DNA of 64,000 nucleotides from an uncultured Lutibacter sp. (GTDB lineage Bacteria; Bacteroidota; Bacteroidia; Flavobacteriales; Flavobacteriaceae): the NCBI RefSeq assembly GCF_947495725.1, contig NZ_CANLZZ010000005.1:363043-427042 (forward strand), given 5' to 3'. The position numbers and the translations under genes are program-made. Positions 1-8,693 of this stretch are shown here, piece by piece. The notes below the pieces were generated by a model. That model was not told where the DNA came from. It saw only the letters and a program-made list of their open reading frames with translations, and made no database searches. The stretch's first letter is position 1. Each line of letters starts with the position of its first letter.

Positions 1-2211
1 AAATGCGGTTTGTGCAAAAATAATCACATTTTTATTGAATTTACGAATTTCTTTAGTTGCTTGATATCCGTCCATTTTAGGCATTCGAATGTCCATAAGC
101 ACTAAATCAATATCTGGATGTTGGCGACATATATCTATAGCTTCTAAACCATTTTTAGCTTTAAATATTTCCTTGCTAAATTTTTTCAATTCTATTGAAA
201 TTAACATTTCTGAAGCTATATCATCCTCGGCAATTAAAATTTTTAAATTCAGATTATTTGGAACTATAATTGTTGCTTCATTTTCAGAATTCACAGTGCT
301 TAAGTTTCCAATTTTATCAGTAGCAACTATATAATTGGGTAATGTAAAAAAGAAAGTAGAACCATTATCTCCCTCGCTCTCTACCCATATTTTACCACCT
401 AACATTTCTACATATGCTTTAGAAATAGCTAATCCAAGGCCTGCACCTTGACGAGCCATTGTATCAATTATATCGGCCTGTACAAATCGATCAAATATGG
501 CTTTTTGTCTATCTTTAGGAATTCCAATACCAGTATCTTTAACAAAAAATTCAATTTTATCTTCTTTCTTTTTGTATCCAAATTCTATTGTTCCGGTGTT
601 GGTATATTTAATGGCATTTTTAACTAAATTAATAAGTATTCCATATAGTTTTTCGCTATCTGTTTTAATAATTGCTTGTTCTTCAGGTAATTCACAAGTA
701 AAAGTTAGTTTAATTTTTTTATTATCTGCATCGAGTTTTAATGACTCATAAATAAATTGTAGTTGATTATTTATATTTGTCAAAGAAAGTTGAACTCCAA
801 CAGTACCAGATTCTATTTTGGAAATACTAACAATATCATTTATAACGTTAAGCATTCGGGCTCCACTTTTTTCTATAATTTGAATGTATTTTTGTTGTTG
901 TTCTCCAGATAATTCTACCTCTTTTAATAGTCCGGCAAAACCTAAAATACCATTCATTGGTGTACGTATTTCGTGACTCATATTTGCAAGAAATGCAGAT
1001 TTTAAGCGATTGCTTTCTTCGGCTTTTTCTTTTAATAAAATTTGCTCTTGCTGAATAAGTTTTATGCTAGTAATATCTGTAATTGTACCAACATATCCTA
1101 TAATTTGGTTGTTTTCGTCTATTTCGGGAACGGCACGACCCAATACCCATTTAATAGATCCATCATTTAATAAAAACCTATATTGAGTTTCTGATGCTCT
1201 AGTTTCAATTGTTGCTTGTTCCCATTCTTTTTTAATTTTTTCAATATCGTCTGGATGAACTGCCTTCAACCATCCATTTCCTAGTGCTTCCTTATGCGAT
1301 AAACCAGAAATTTCACTCCATCTAGGATTTACATAAGTTGTATAGCCGTCAATTTCTGTATGAAAAATTCCTACGGGAGATGCATTTGTAAGTGTTTGAT
1401 ATTTAATTTCTTTTAATTTAACTTCTTCAGAAGTTTTAATTACATCGAGTTTAGCTATTTCAAATTTTTGCTTGTAGGTTAATGGTTTAAACACATCATT
1501 TACTTTAATGTAGTTGTTTTTGAATTCTCGGGTATCGAAATATTTTAAATAAATATAAAAGATGATACTATAAAAGAATGCGAAAAACCCTTTTGAAATT
1601 AAACCCGATACCACAATAGTATTAAAATTATCGTAGTTCCAAAATGCCATAATTGAAAAGAATACAGTATCGAAACTTAAAACGATAAGCATAGTTAAAC
1701 AAATTTGCAGAAATAAATTTTTTAGATATCTATATGCAAATTCATAAATGATAATAATTAATAAAGAATCGAAAAAAAGCGCAATTGTTCCAACTATTAA
1801 AACCCAAGCATTATTATCAAATAGATTTGTTGAAACATTAAAAGGATTAAAAGTAGATGATGCTTTAATATTCCAGCCAAAGGATTGTATAAGGATTGAC
1901 ATAACAATATTTGTAATCAATAACGCGTAAATTATTTTTCGAGTTTCACTAGCATCTTCTTTTATATAAATTATTAATACGGCAAAAAGTGTTGCGGTAA
2001 ATAAAACCGAGGAACCAGGTGATACAAGAAAATTGTTAGCTATTTCTACATAAACGGTACTGGATAGAAACACTTGCATAAATTGAAATAATCCTAAACA
2101 AGCAAATAGTATTCCTATTCCAAGTTTTTTACGAAGATGGAAAAGCATTAGAATCAAAAATGAGACTAAAATACCTTGTGATAATAATATTCCTATTTGA
2201 AAATAATTCAT
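1..2211 (-). CDS. Hybrid sensor histidine kinase (7TM-like sensor, PAS, HisKA, HATPase, receiver), C-terminus outside window
   Basis: The minus-strand frame is open from the ATG at 2211 to the window edge, giving 737 codons without a stop. The first ~230 residues are six or seven hydrophobic segments resembling the VUT/queuosine-transporter-like sensor module found on some PAS kinases (inference). A PAS domain follows at about 265-385, then HisKA with phospho-acceptor His413 in SHEIRTPMNG, then HATPase_c with the N-box Asn532 in NLVKNAIKY and the GIGIP and GAGLGLAIS glycine loops. The receiver domain begins near residue 655 with LKILIAEDD, and its phospho-acceptor is Asp707 in MDIRMPKMDG. The end of the receiver lies off the window. 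A signal seen by the membrane or PAS module would start a phosphorelay from His413 to Asp707. No DNA-binding output is visible. Confidence 0.93.
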   Translation of the reverse strand, partial: MNYFQIGILLSQGILVSFLILMLFHLRKKLGIGILFACLGLFQFMQVFLSSTVYVEIANNFLVSPGSSVLFTATLFAVLIIYIKEDASETRKIIYALLITNIVMSILIQSFGWNIKASSTFNPFNVSTNLFDNNAWVLIVGTIALFFDSLLIIIIYEFAYRYLKNLFLQICLTMLIVLSFDTVFFSIMAFWNYDNFNTIVVSGLISKGFFAFFYSIIFYIYLKYFDTREFKNNYIKVNDVFKPLTYKQKFEIAKLDVIKTSEEVKLKEIKYQTLTNASPVGIFHTEIDGYTTYVNPRWSEISGLSHKEALGNGWLKAVHPDDIEKIKKEWEQATIETRASETQYRFLLNDGSIKWVLGRAVPEIDENNQIIGYVGTITDITSIKLIQQEQILLKEKAEESNRLKSAFLANMSHEIRTPMNGILGFAGLLKEVELSGEQQQKYIQIIEKSGARMLNVINDIVSISKIESGTVGVQLSLTNINNQLQFIYESLKLDADNKKIKLTFTCELPEEQAIIKTDSEKLYGILINLVKNAIKYTNTGTIEFGYKKKEDKIEFFVKDTGIGIPKDRQKAIFDRFVQADIIDTMARQGAGLGLAISKAYVEMLGGKIWVESEGDNGSTFFFTLPNYIVATDKIGNLSTVNSENEATIIVPNNLNLKILIAEDDIASEMLISIELKKFSKEIFKAKNGLEAIDICRQHPDIDLVLMDIRMPKMDGYQATKEIRKFNKNVIIFAQTAF

Positions 2212-2312
2212 TATTGAAATGTAATAAAAGTGTAAACTATAAACAAGAGATTTTTTTTAGTTTTTATAAGCATTGTAAAGCAATTTTTTAGCAATATTTG
2301 TAAGGTGGTTTT

Positions 2313-3521
2313 TTAATTAAAATCAATTTCAATATAATCAATTTCGTGAGGCTTTCCCGGAGCAATTATAAATTTTGGCTTATCAGAAAGTTTATAAATT
2401 ACGCTTGCATATGTAGAATTATTACTTACTACATCTGCACTTCCATTATCCTTTGAACGAAGAACTTCTTTAATATCCTCAATTTCTATATGAGTTGTAT
2501 TTTCAGTAAACCTTTGTTGAAACGATTTTATTCGTAGACATTCATTTAATCCATCTTCGATAGTTTTATTATTGGTTTTTAACTGTGCGAGATATTTTTT
2601 ACTATAATCAGTATTGCTCATTGGATGGTTTGTGTGATATGTGAAAAAAGAATTTTTAAAAGGTCTATATTCGGCTACTTTATTTGCCGAACATTCCAAA
2701 CTATAAACTTTTTCTGCACCTCCAATAATAAAATTTTGACCAGAAGCATGTTCAATTTTATTAATAAAATTCAACGCCTCTTCTTGAGTATTTTTGTCTA
2801 AAACACCTCTAACAATAAAAGTTACGGGCAATCCTGTTTTACGGTAATCTAATTGCATTAAAGTATTACAGTTAATTGATACTAATCTATTATTCATTCC
2901 TGTAATTCCAAGGTGACCAGGCATAGTAAGAACCATAGTTTCTTTATCCGAATTAGGTTCGCTAATCTTAAGTACTGTTTGGAAGCCATGATAAAATTGA
3001 GGAATATCCATATTTTGCGCTGTAATACTTGGTTTGTTATTACTTTTGTTTATTCCAATTGAACTGCAGTTGTGTGCTAAAATATCTTTTGTATTAAACC
3101 AATATTCGTCACCTAATTGAAACATAAAAATAGTTTCCAAATCAACTCCCGAACCTTTTGAAATTCCTTGTAATTCTTTCATTAGTTCAGGCATCCATTT
3201 ATTAACGGAAGTTCTATAATCTGTATATTTTAAAAATTTTGCTATAAATTTATCAGGATCTTCTTTAGTTGTTTCTGCAATTTCTTGTTTAAATAAGTTT
3301 ATTATTTCCTGTATTTCTTTCTTTAATACTTTGCCATGAGTTAATCCTCTTTCATAAGGTGTTCCGTTTAGTTTAAGATATCGAAGATTCCCATTTGCAA
3401 GCAACTCTAAATGTTCCGTTTTATTTTGTTTAATAAGAAGCTGCTCTTTTTGTTTTTCATTATTTAAGCATGACAAAAAAATGATGCATGTAAAAAGCAG
3501 TATTAATAGTTTGTTTTTCAT
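2313..3521 (-). CDS. C45-type autoproteolytic acyltransferase/amidohydrolase, lipoprotein
   Basis: This is a 402-residue protein of the C45 (acyl-CoA:6-aminopenicillanic acid acyltransferase-like) family, whose members cleave or transfer amide-linked acyl groups. Residues 1-18 form a lipoprotein signal with lipobox FLSC, so the protein is predicted to be membrane-anchored in the envelope. The segment AHNCSSIGI places the likely nucleophile at Cys152; in this family that Cys becomes the new N-terminus after self-cleavage. TAQNMD and an N-rich central region fit the Ntn-hydrolase fold. The natural substrate cannot be told. The gene lies at the far end of the minus-strand cassette array, but its flanks do not show clear matched boxes. 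Confidence 0.8.
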   Translation of the reverse strand: MKNKLLILLFTCIIFLSCLNNEKQKEQLLIKQNKTEHLELLANGNLRYLKLNGTPYERGLTHGKVLKKEIQEIINLFKQEIAETTKEDPDKFIAKFLKYTDYRTSVNKWMPELMKELQGISKGSGVDLETIFMFQLGDEYWFNTKDILAHNCSSIGINKSNNKPSITAQNMDIPQFYHGFQTVLKISEPNSDKETMVLTMPGHLGITGMNNRLVSINCNTLMQLDYRKTGLPVTFIVRGVLDKNTQEEALNFINKIEHASGQNFIIGGAEKVYSLECSANKVAEYRPFKNSFFTYHTNHPMSNTDYSKKYLAQLKTNNKTIEDGLNECLRIKSFQQRFTENTTHIEIEDIKEVLRSKDNGSADVVSNNSTYASVIYKLSDKPKFIIAPGKPHEIDYIEIDFN

Positions 3522-3666
3522 AGTAGCATATTTTTTAATATTGGATACAGCGTTGCCGTATATTTTAAATTATAAATTTAAAAAATAGTTCCCAAACAAG
3601 TATAATTAGTGAGGTTTCAATTAAATATCTCATATACAGTTAATTAAGGCTGATTAGGGTTGAGCC

Positions 3667-4176
3667 TTAATTTATATTTTTTCTAAATATTAATCTAGTT
3701 CCTCTTTCTTCAGAAATAAATTCATCCACATATTCCATATTCAATTTTTCTAACACTTTTCGTGAGGCGATATTTTTTGGACTAACAGTTGCTATTAATT
3801 CAAACAAATTCATCTCGTTTTTTGCATATTCTAACCAGAAATTTCCAATTTCTGTTGCAAAACCTTTTCCCCAATTATTTTCATTCAGAATAAATCCAAA
3901 CTCATAATTATCTTTGTTTAGATAATTAAATTTTAGCAAACCTGTAATTCCAATAAGTTTATCATTTAAATTGGAAGTTATACACCAGAGTCCAACTTTT
4001 TCGTTTTTAGACTTTATAAAATCTTCACTAAGTAATTTTTTAAATTCGTCATTTGTAAAAACCCTTCCTTTAAATACTGTTTTCATTACTTTTTGGTTTT
4101 TACAGAATAATTTTTCTAAATCTTTTTCATATTTAGAATTCAATATTTTAAATTTTAGTCTGTCTGTTTCCAACAT
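3667..4176 (-). CDS. GNAT family N-acetyltransferase (RimJ/RimL-like)
   Basis: A 169-residue single-domain GNAT protein that would transfer acetyl from acetyl-CoA to an amine. The start LETDRLKFKIL is typical of the RimJ/RimL subgroup. The acetyl-CoA loop is NNWGKGFATEI at about residues 100-110, and ASRKVLEKLNME closes the fold near 137-148. The substrate is unknown; the subgroup includes ribosomal-protein N-terminal acetyltransferases and antibiotic or amino-acid acetyltransferases. GNAT genes are frequent cargo of integron cassettes. Here the right-hand repeat (4197-4323) is recognisable, but the left-hand box does not match it, so this cassette is either degenerate or fused. Confidence 0.88.
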   Translation of the reverse strand: MLETDRLKFKILNSKYEKDLEKLFCKNQKVMKTVFKGRVFTNDEFKKLLSEDFIKSKNEKVGLWCITSNLNDKLIGITGLLKFNYLNKDNYEFGFILNENNWGKGFATEIGNFWLEYAKNEMNLFELIATVSPKNIASRKVLEKLNMEYVDEFISEERGTRLIFRKNIN

Positions 4177-4196
4177 ATATTTTATTAAATTAAATG

Positions 4197-4323
4197 AAAT
4201 CCAACAGTTTTGGATTTGCTTTTAAACCACTAATTTAACAAATAATAACCAAAAAGAAATTACATTAGAATTTTGTTAAGTAGGCGAGAACCAAGCATTA
4301 AAACATACCAGTTGTTGTAGCAC
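4197..4323 (-). repeat. attC-like site between the GNAT and GH28 genes
   Basis: The right-hand part on the + strand ends in CATACCAGTTGTTGTAGCAC, with box GTTGTAGCAC at 4314-4323. The same box recurs inverted at 5779-5788 on the other side of the GH28 gene. The central block (CACTAATTTAACAAATAA, then AAGTAGGCGAGAACCAAGCA) is shared with the repeats at 10001-10140 and 11908-12041. A small inner hairpin AAATT/AATTT differs in sequence from those in its sisters but holds the same position. Confidence 0.65.
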
Positions 4324-4324
4324 G

Positions 4325-5734
4325 TTATTCTTTTTTACTAACATTTATAATCTCAATATCTTCAATTTTTCTCCCGTTATTTTTTAGAAAACTACTGTAA
4401 AAACCTGTCACATCATCTAAAACTATAGAAGGTCTTTCATCTTCATTTATTGTTATTAGATTAATATTCTCAAGGTGAAGTCCTGCAATATGACGAACAA
4501 AAATTCCAAACGCAGGTAAAGTTCCAATCGAATAAAATTCAGGGGAATGAACACCCATAACCTCAGATGTAAATTCCTTAACAGAATCAATTTTTGAAGC
4601 ATCCTTTTTTGTTCCTCCACCAGAAACTATGAATCTAATGTTTTTAATAGATATATCCTCTATTTTATGATTAGGAAGTCCTGTAATAAAAATCGCTGAA
4701 TTTTTATCACCTTTAGAATTATCAACTATTATATTATTAAAATAGAATCCATGCATTCGCTTAATAGGTTCTAGTTGGCCTTTTGGAGTATCTACACTCA
4801 TTCGTTGTTGGCAAAATGTCATAAAAATTGGTCTAGGAACATTATCCATTACTAGGTTTGAAAAGGTCATGTTTTTCATTTCACCACCCTCGTTTTGTTG
4901 TATTTTTAAACCAGCATCTTCAATGTCTCTAAATGTACAATTACTGACAGTAACTGATTCAATATCACCTTTTGAAAGTAAACCAATTCTAATGCCTGCC
5001 CATTTAGATCGAAATATATTATTTGTTATAACAACATCTTTACAAGGCTTATCAGAGCGTGAAGTTTGAAGACAGATGCAGTCGTCACTGTTATCGAAGT
5101 TACTGTTTGATACCCTAACCCTGGTACAACCATCAAAATCCAATCCATCACCATTATAATTAACACGACTATAGATGTTAATTCCTGAAACCTCAATATT
5201 ATCGCAGTATAAAAAAACAGAAGTCCAACTTGCTGGATTGATTAAATTAATATTGTTTAGGTGAATATTTTGGCATTCTAACATACGAATTAGCATTGGG
5301 CGACCTGCACCATGGGCAAAGTTTTCTAAATGTCCATTTCCATCTATTGTTCCAAATCCTACAATACTTATGTTTTTTGAGTTTTCAGCATATATGAAAC
5401 AGCGGTCCATGTTTGTACTGTATTGATACATCATCTTATAAGTGTCCTGTGTGTAATCGTTATAATTTGGACTTCCCTGCAATGTTGTACCTCCCTCAAT
5501 GTGTAATGAAACATTATCTTTTAGGTAAATAGTACCAGATACATAAATACCACCTCCATCAATTTTTACTGTTCCACCTCCTGATAAAGTACATTCGTCA
5601 ATAGCTTGTTGAATTGCTTTTGTATTCAGTGTTTTTCCATCATTAATTGCATTGTAATCAGATATGTTGAAATCTTTGGCGTTGGTTGCAAATGATATGC
5701 TTAGTAATAGAATAATTGAATTAAATATCTTCAT
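4325..5734 (-). CDS. Glycoside hydrolase family 28 (polygalacturonase-like), secreted
   Basis: A 469-residue protein with a signal peptide (1-19) and a right-handed parallel beta-helix of the GH28 family, which hydrolyses galacturonan or rhamnogalacturonan linkages. The family signatures NGDGLDFDG (194-202) and DDCICLQ (217-223) supply Asp199, Asp217 and Asp218, the usual catalytic carboxylates. DAGLKIQ corresponds to the RIK substrate-binding motif. The usual GHG motif is not seen where expected; KWAGIRIG stands there, so the specificity may differ from standard polygalacturonases. The gene is framed exactly by the 10-nt complementary boxes at 4314-4323 and 5779-5788, so it looks like a single-gene cassette. 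It is an unusually large and catabolic cargo for such an array. Confidence 0.9.
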   Translation of the reverse strand: MKIFNSIILLLSISFATNAKDFNISDYNAINDGKTLNTKAIQQAIDECTLSGGGTVKIDGGGIYVSGTIYLKDNVSLHIEGGTTLQGSPNYNDYTQDTYKMMYQYSTNMDRCFIYAENSKNISIVGFGTIDGNGHLENFAHGAGRPMLIRMLECQNIHLNNINLINPASWTSVFLYCDNIEVSGINIYSRVNYNGDGLDFDGCTRVRVSNSNFDNSDDCICLQTSRSDKPCKDVVITNNIFRSKWAGIRIGLLSKGDIESVTVSNCTFRDIEDAGLKIQQNEGGEMKNMTFSNLVMDNVPRPIFMTFCQQRMSVDTPKGQLEPIKRMHGFYFNNIIVDNSKGDKNSAIFITGLPNHKIEDISIKNIRFIVSGGGTKKDASKIDSVKEFTSEVMGVHSPEFYSIGTLPAFGIFVRHIAGLHLENINLITINEDERPSIVLDDVTGFYSSFLKNNGRKIEDIEIINVSKKE

Positions 5735-5778
5735 TATATGTTTATTAATTGTATTGTAGTTAAATAAACTGAGTTAAT

Positions 5779-5914
5779 GTGCTACAACGGGTTAGAGCTT
5801 GAAAAGTTGCGGGTTTGAAACCGTACTTTTCCACTGTTTGTTTATTTGTTTAAATGTACTTAAATTTTCCTATTTACAAGAATTAAGCAATTTGCTATAT
5901 GTGGTATTGTAAGC
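5779..5914 (-). repeat. attC-like site between the GH28 and DUF3667 genes
   Basis: The left part on the + strand is GTGCTACAAC at 5779-5788 (complementary to 4314-4323), then GGGTTAGAGC and GAAAAGTTGCGGG. The right part is AAGCAATTTGCTATATGTGG followed by the box region ATTGTAAGC (GTAAGC at 5909-5914). GTAAGC pairs with GCTTAC at 6813-6818 beyond the next gene. The 136-bp length matches most sister sites. Confidence 0.65.
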
Positions 5915-5976
5915 GGTTTTCTTTAAAATATTAATCTTGTATGTTTTTTTATTCATTACCTTCTTTCTCCTTTTTC

Positions 5977-6783
5977 TTATAAAGTTTTTTTAATCAACAC
6001 AATTATAACTCCTATAACTATAGTTATAATGAACATTATAAGTAATATTCCTATTAGCTTTAATATCTTAACTAAAACTTGACCAAAACTTAAATTATTT
6101 AATTTTTTATACGTGTATGAATAATAAAAAAGCGGAAGTATGAAAATTCCTATTCCAAATATATTTATTCCAGATAAAAGACTAAATATAAAAACTAAAA
6201 CACTCAAATATAAAAGAATTCCTTGTAAGTATGTATTGATTACTAAATGTTCTCCAAAATTATATGGTTTTCGAAAAACAAGGAATGAAAGTAAAGTATA
6301 AAAAGGCAAAAATAAGAACGATACTAAATTATAATACTTCAATTGAAATTTAAAAATAGCATTCTTAAACTCTTCTTGGTTTTTATATCCAAATATTTCT
6401 AATTCTTTGATGTTTTCAGGTTTATCAGATACTGAATTTTCAATTATTTCAGCTTGGTTTAAACCAATATTTGTAGACATTTTAATTAATTCATCAGAAT
6501 ATTGACCAAAAATAAATAATGATAGTGCAAGTCCAATCGCAAAAAATGTAAATGGATTTGTATATTTTTTTCTTGTTCCATTAATGTATTCTTTTATAAC
6601 TATTTGAGGTTTGTATAATAAAAATCTTAACGTGACGAAAATGTTACTGTCCCATCCTAATGACACAGTTAAACTAGAGAATAGGCTTTTTAGAGTAATT
6701 CTTTCTCGAACAATTTTAGCTCCACATTTTTTACAAAAATCATCTTTTAGATTAATCTCTAAATAGCAATTTTTACAATTCAT
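5977..6783 (-). CDS. DUF3667 family zinc-ribbon membrane protein
   Basis: A 268-residue protein. I place the start at the ATG at 6783 because GGAGAAGAA sits directly upstream as a ribosome binding site. An upstream in-frame TTG at 6810 would abut the cassette box and is less likely. Residues 3-20 form a zinc ribbon with CxxC pairs Cys3/Cys6 and Cys17/Cys20. It is followed by the family motif around YINGTRKKYTNPFTFF and four to five transmembrane segments. DUF3667 proteins are common in Bacteroidota and have no established function. The gene is alone in its cassette and reads in the same direction as its neighbours. Confidence 0.82.
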   Translation of the reverse strand: MNCKNCYLEINLKDDFCKKCGAKIVRERITLKSLFSSLTVSLGWDSNIFVTLRFLLYKPQIVIKEYINGTRKKYTNPFTFFAIGLALSLFIFGQYSDELIKMSTNIGLNQAEIIENSVSDKPENIKELEIFGYKNQEEFKNAIFKFQLKYYNLVSFLFLPFYTLLSFLVFRKPYNFGEHLVINTYLQGILLYLSVLVFIFSLLSGINIFGIGIFILPLFYYSYTYKKLNNLSFGQVLVKILKLIGILLIMFIITIVIGVIIVLIKKTL

Positions 6784-6812
6784 TTCTTCTCCTTCTAAAT
6801 TCTTTTCCAATG

Positions 6813-6950
6813 GCTTACGGTTTTTTTTATAAGATTTGTGCGACTGGAAAATCGGAGATTTTTCGGTTGAAGCAAATCGGTTTGTTAGAATGTTTGTCGT
6901 TAATATTTAGTTTAAAAGTAAGCTTAAATTTTATACATCTTAAGTTAGCC
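6813..6950 (-). repeat. attC-like site between the DUF3667 and DUF6090 genes
   Basis: On the + strand it begins with GGCTTACGG (6812-6820) and ends with AAGCTTAAATTTTATACATC and the box GTTAGCC (6944-6950). GTTAGCC matches the complement of GCCTAAC at 8070-8076 in 6 of 7 positions. The interior holds the inverted repeat CGGAGATTTTTCGG. The repeat is more degenerate than its sisters but of the same length (138 bp). Confidence 0.55.
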
Positions 6951-6977
6951 TTTCGTTATTAATTTCTTATAATTAGT

Positions 6978-8045
6978 TTAAAGTTTATTTAAGTGAGCTA
7001 CCATTCCATTTTTCATAATAAATAAAGAAGTAATTTCATTTAAACTATCTCTTACAAACTCTCCTTTAAGGTAAATATCAGTCTGACCAAATATCTTATC
7101 TGTTGTTTCAAAATAGAAATAATCCATATCTTCAAAATCTTCATCCATAACGCCTACTATATCATTGTTTTGTATCTGAATTTTGTAGGTTAAATCAGGA
7201 ATAGGACCTTCATAACCTTCAATCTTAATAACCTTATAAGTACCAACATACTCATTTAGTTGTGCTGTGGTTAGATTAACTAAATTATGAGGTATAAAAT
7301 CGGGAAGCGGTTCATTACTTTCAACAAGTGTGTTAATTTGTTTGTATGCATTAATTGCGTTTTCTCTAAATAGCGTAACATTATATGCCAAGTGTACCCA
7401 GCCGGCATTTTGGTATAGATATACATCATTTTTATAATAAGGGTCATTCAGGAAAAAATCAATCATCTCATCTTCTAGTTGATACCGATCTAATCTGTAA
7501 TACCAATCTTTACTTTTGGCTAACTCGTCCCTCACTCTATCTGTAATAAAGTCCATGCGATTATCGAACTTATCTATTTCGTATTTGTTATAAATATAGA
7601 TCTCGTTTAATGGCTCAATAACTGCTTTTAGTTTTTTGGGAACATTATCAACATTTTCTATGACGTTAGCATATCCATTTGTGTGAATTTTCATGTGAAA
7701 AGCGTTCATAATAGCATATCTTAAAGCATATTGATCATCATTTTTATAATCATTAAAGGTTAGTTTATCTGTCTGTATTAAGTTGATGATTGAATCTTTT
7801 GTTTTATAATAGGCAACTAGTTCGTCCGATTTTTGAATGTCTAGTCCTAAATCATGTTGTACTTCCTTTAAAATAGAAACAATTTTATTTTCGGTTTTAC
7901 GCTGTTCGTTTTTATTATTTATTTGAAGCGCGATAAGAATACCAATAATAACAAGCACAATCTCGCCTATAGCATACAGTAAATACTTGCTAAATTTATT
8001 TTCTGATAGTAGGTTTTTGCGAATTTTTCTAAAGAATTTTATCAT
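6978..8045 (-). CDS. DUF6090 family protein, single-pass membrane anchor
   Basis: A 355-residue protein of a Bacteroidota-specific family recognised by its start: FRKIRKNLLSENKFSKYL, followed by the transmembrane segment AIGEIVLVIIGILIALQI (about 25-42). The large remainder is predicted to lie outside the cytoplasm. It is mostly helical, and the last ~90 residues form a small beta-rich domain. No catalytic motif is visible and the family function is unknown. The gene starts 24 bp from the cassette box GCCTAAC, which itself fits the canonical attC core consensus. Confidence 0.8.
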   Translation of the reverse strand: MIKFFRKIRKNLLSENKFSKYLLYAIGEIVLVIIGILIALQINNKNEQRKTENKIVSILKEVQHDLGLDIQKSDELVAYYKTKDSIINLIQTDKLTFNDYKNDDQYALRYAIMNAFHMKIHTNGYANVIENVDNVPKKLKAVIEPLNEIYIYNKYEIDKFDNRMDFITDRVRDELAKSKDWYYRLDRYQLEDEMIDFFLNDPYYKNDVYLYQNAGWVHLAYNVTLFRENAINAYKQINTLVESNEPLPDFIPHNLVNLTTAQLNEYVGTYKVIKIEGYEGPIPDLTYKIQIQNNDIVGVMDEDFEDMDYFYFETTDKIFGQTDIYLKGEFVRDSLNEITSLFIMKNGMVAHLNKL

Positions 8046-8069
8046 TGGTTAGCGGTTTCTGATAATGTT

Positions 8070-8203
8070 GCCTAACGTGTTTGTGTTATGAAAAGTTGCT
8101 TTCTAAAAGTGGCTATTTTCCGAAGGAAAATAGATGGAGATTAGTAAAGCATTAACTTTTGGTTAAGCTAAAAATAAGCATTTTTTTATATATGGTGCTT
8201 TAC
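8070..8203 (-). repeat. attC-like site right of the DUF6090 gene
   Basis: The + strand reads GCCTAACGTGTTTGTGTTAT then GAAAAGTTGC at the left, and ATAAGCATTTTTTTATATAT then GGTGCTTTAC at the right. GCCTAAC is the one box here that satisfies the classical RYYYAAC consensus. The interior TATTTTCCGAAGGAAAATA is a perfect hairpin (stem TATTTTCC). The right box runs into the stop codon of the 8200-8661 gene. Confidence 0.62.
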
Positions 8204-8661
8204 ATAGTTTTTATCTTTCTTTTAATCAACTTGTCTATTCGTCTTTTATTTTCCTGTTGTAAAAGTGAAGGATATAAGTTCATTAATATATTAGGAATCA
8301 TTATTATCAATCCAAATAAATAGTTATGAGAAATGCTCTTGTATAAGGCAATAACAGTTACAAATATAAATCCGATTAAATGGCTTATTTCTGCAATTGT
8401 CATTTCTTTGCGTATTTCACTCAATTCTACATTTTTATCTTTTAAGGTTATTTTTCCGTTAAAAAATTTAAAAAAGGTGTTTTTGACAATCCATTTGAAC
8501 TGCTCAATTCCAATATATTTATTAAAATTTTTGTTCGTAACAAAGTTCAAGTTAGACAGTTTTTTATAATACTCAGTTTTTAAAAGAATACTATTCAAAA
8601 TCATTCCAACTAACCAAGAGATAAAAGATATTGATATTCCGAATGTTAAATATTTAATCAT
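8200..8661 (-). CDS. Small membrane protein of unknown function (153 aa)
   Basis: I do not recognise a family. It has an N-terminal hydrophobic segment (about 4-27), two further hydrophobic stretches near 92-107 and 113-130 (IGFIFVTVIALYKS and YLFGLIIMIPNILMNL), and a very basic C-terminus (ENKRRIDKLIKRKIK). This suggests an inner-membrane protein with a cytoplasmic basic tail. Only 32 bp separate it from the S41 protease upstream on the same strand, with no repeat between them. The two probably form one transcription unit, or a two-gene cassette. Confidence 0.65.
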   Translation of the reverse strand: MIKYLTFGISISFISWLVGMILNSILLKTEYYKKLSNLNFVTNKNFNKYIGIEQFKWIVKNTFFKFFNGKITLKDKNVELSEIRKEMTIAEISHLIGFIFVTVIALYKSISHNYLFGLIIMIPNILMNLYPSLLQQENKRRIDKLIKRKIKTM

Positions 8662-8693
8662 TAAGTTGTTTTTTAAATTATAGCAATGGGATT

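Noticed and set aside
3522..3666. Tenth full cassette site between the C45 and GNAT genes
   Set aside because: TATACAGTTAATTAAGG hints at the right half, but the boxes on the two sides of the neighbouring genes do not match.
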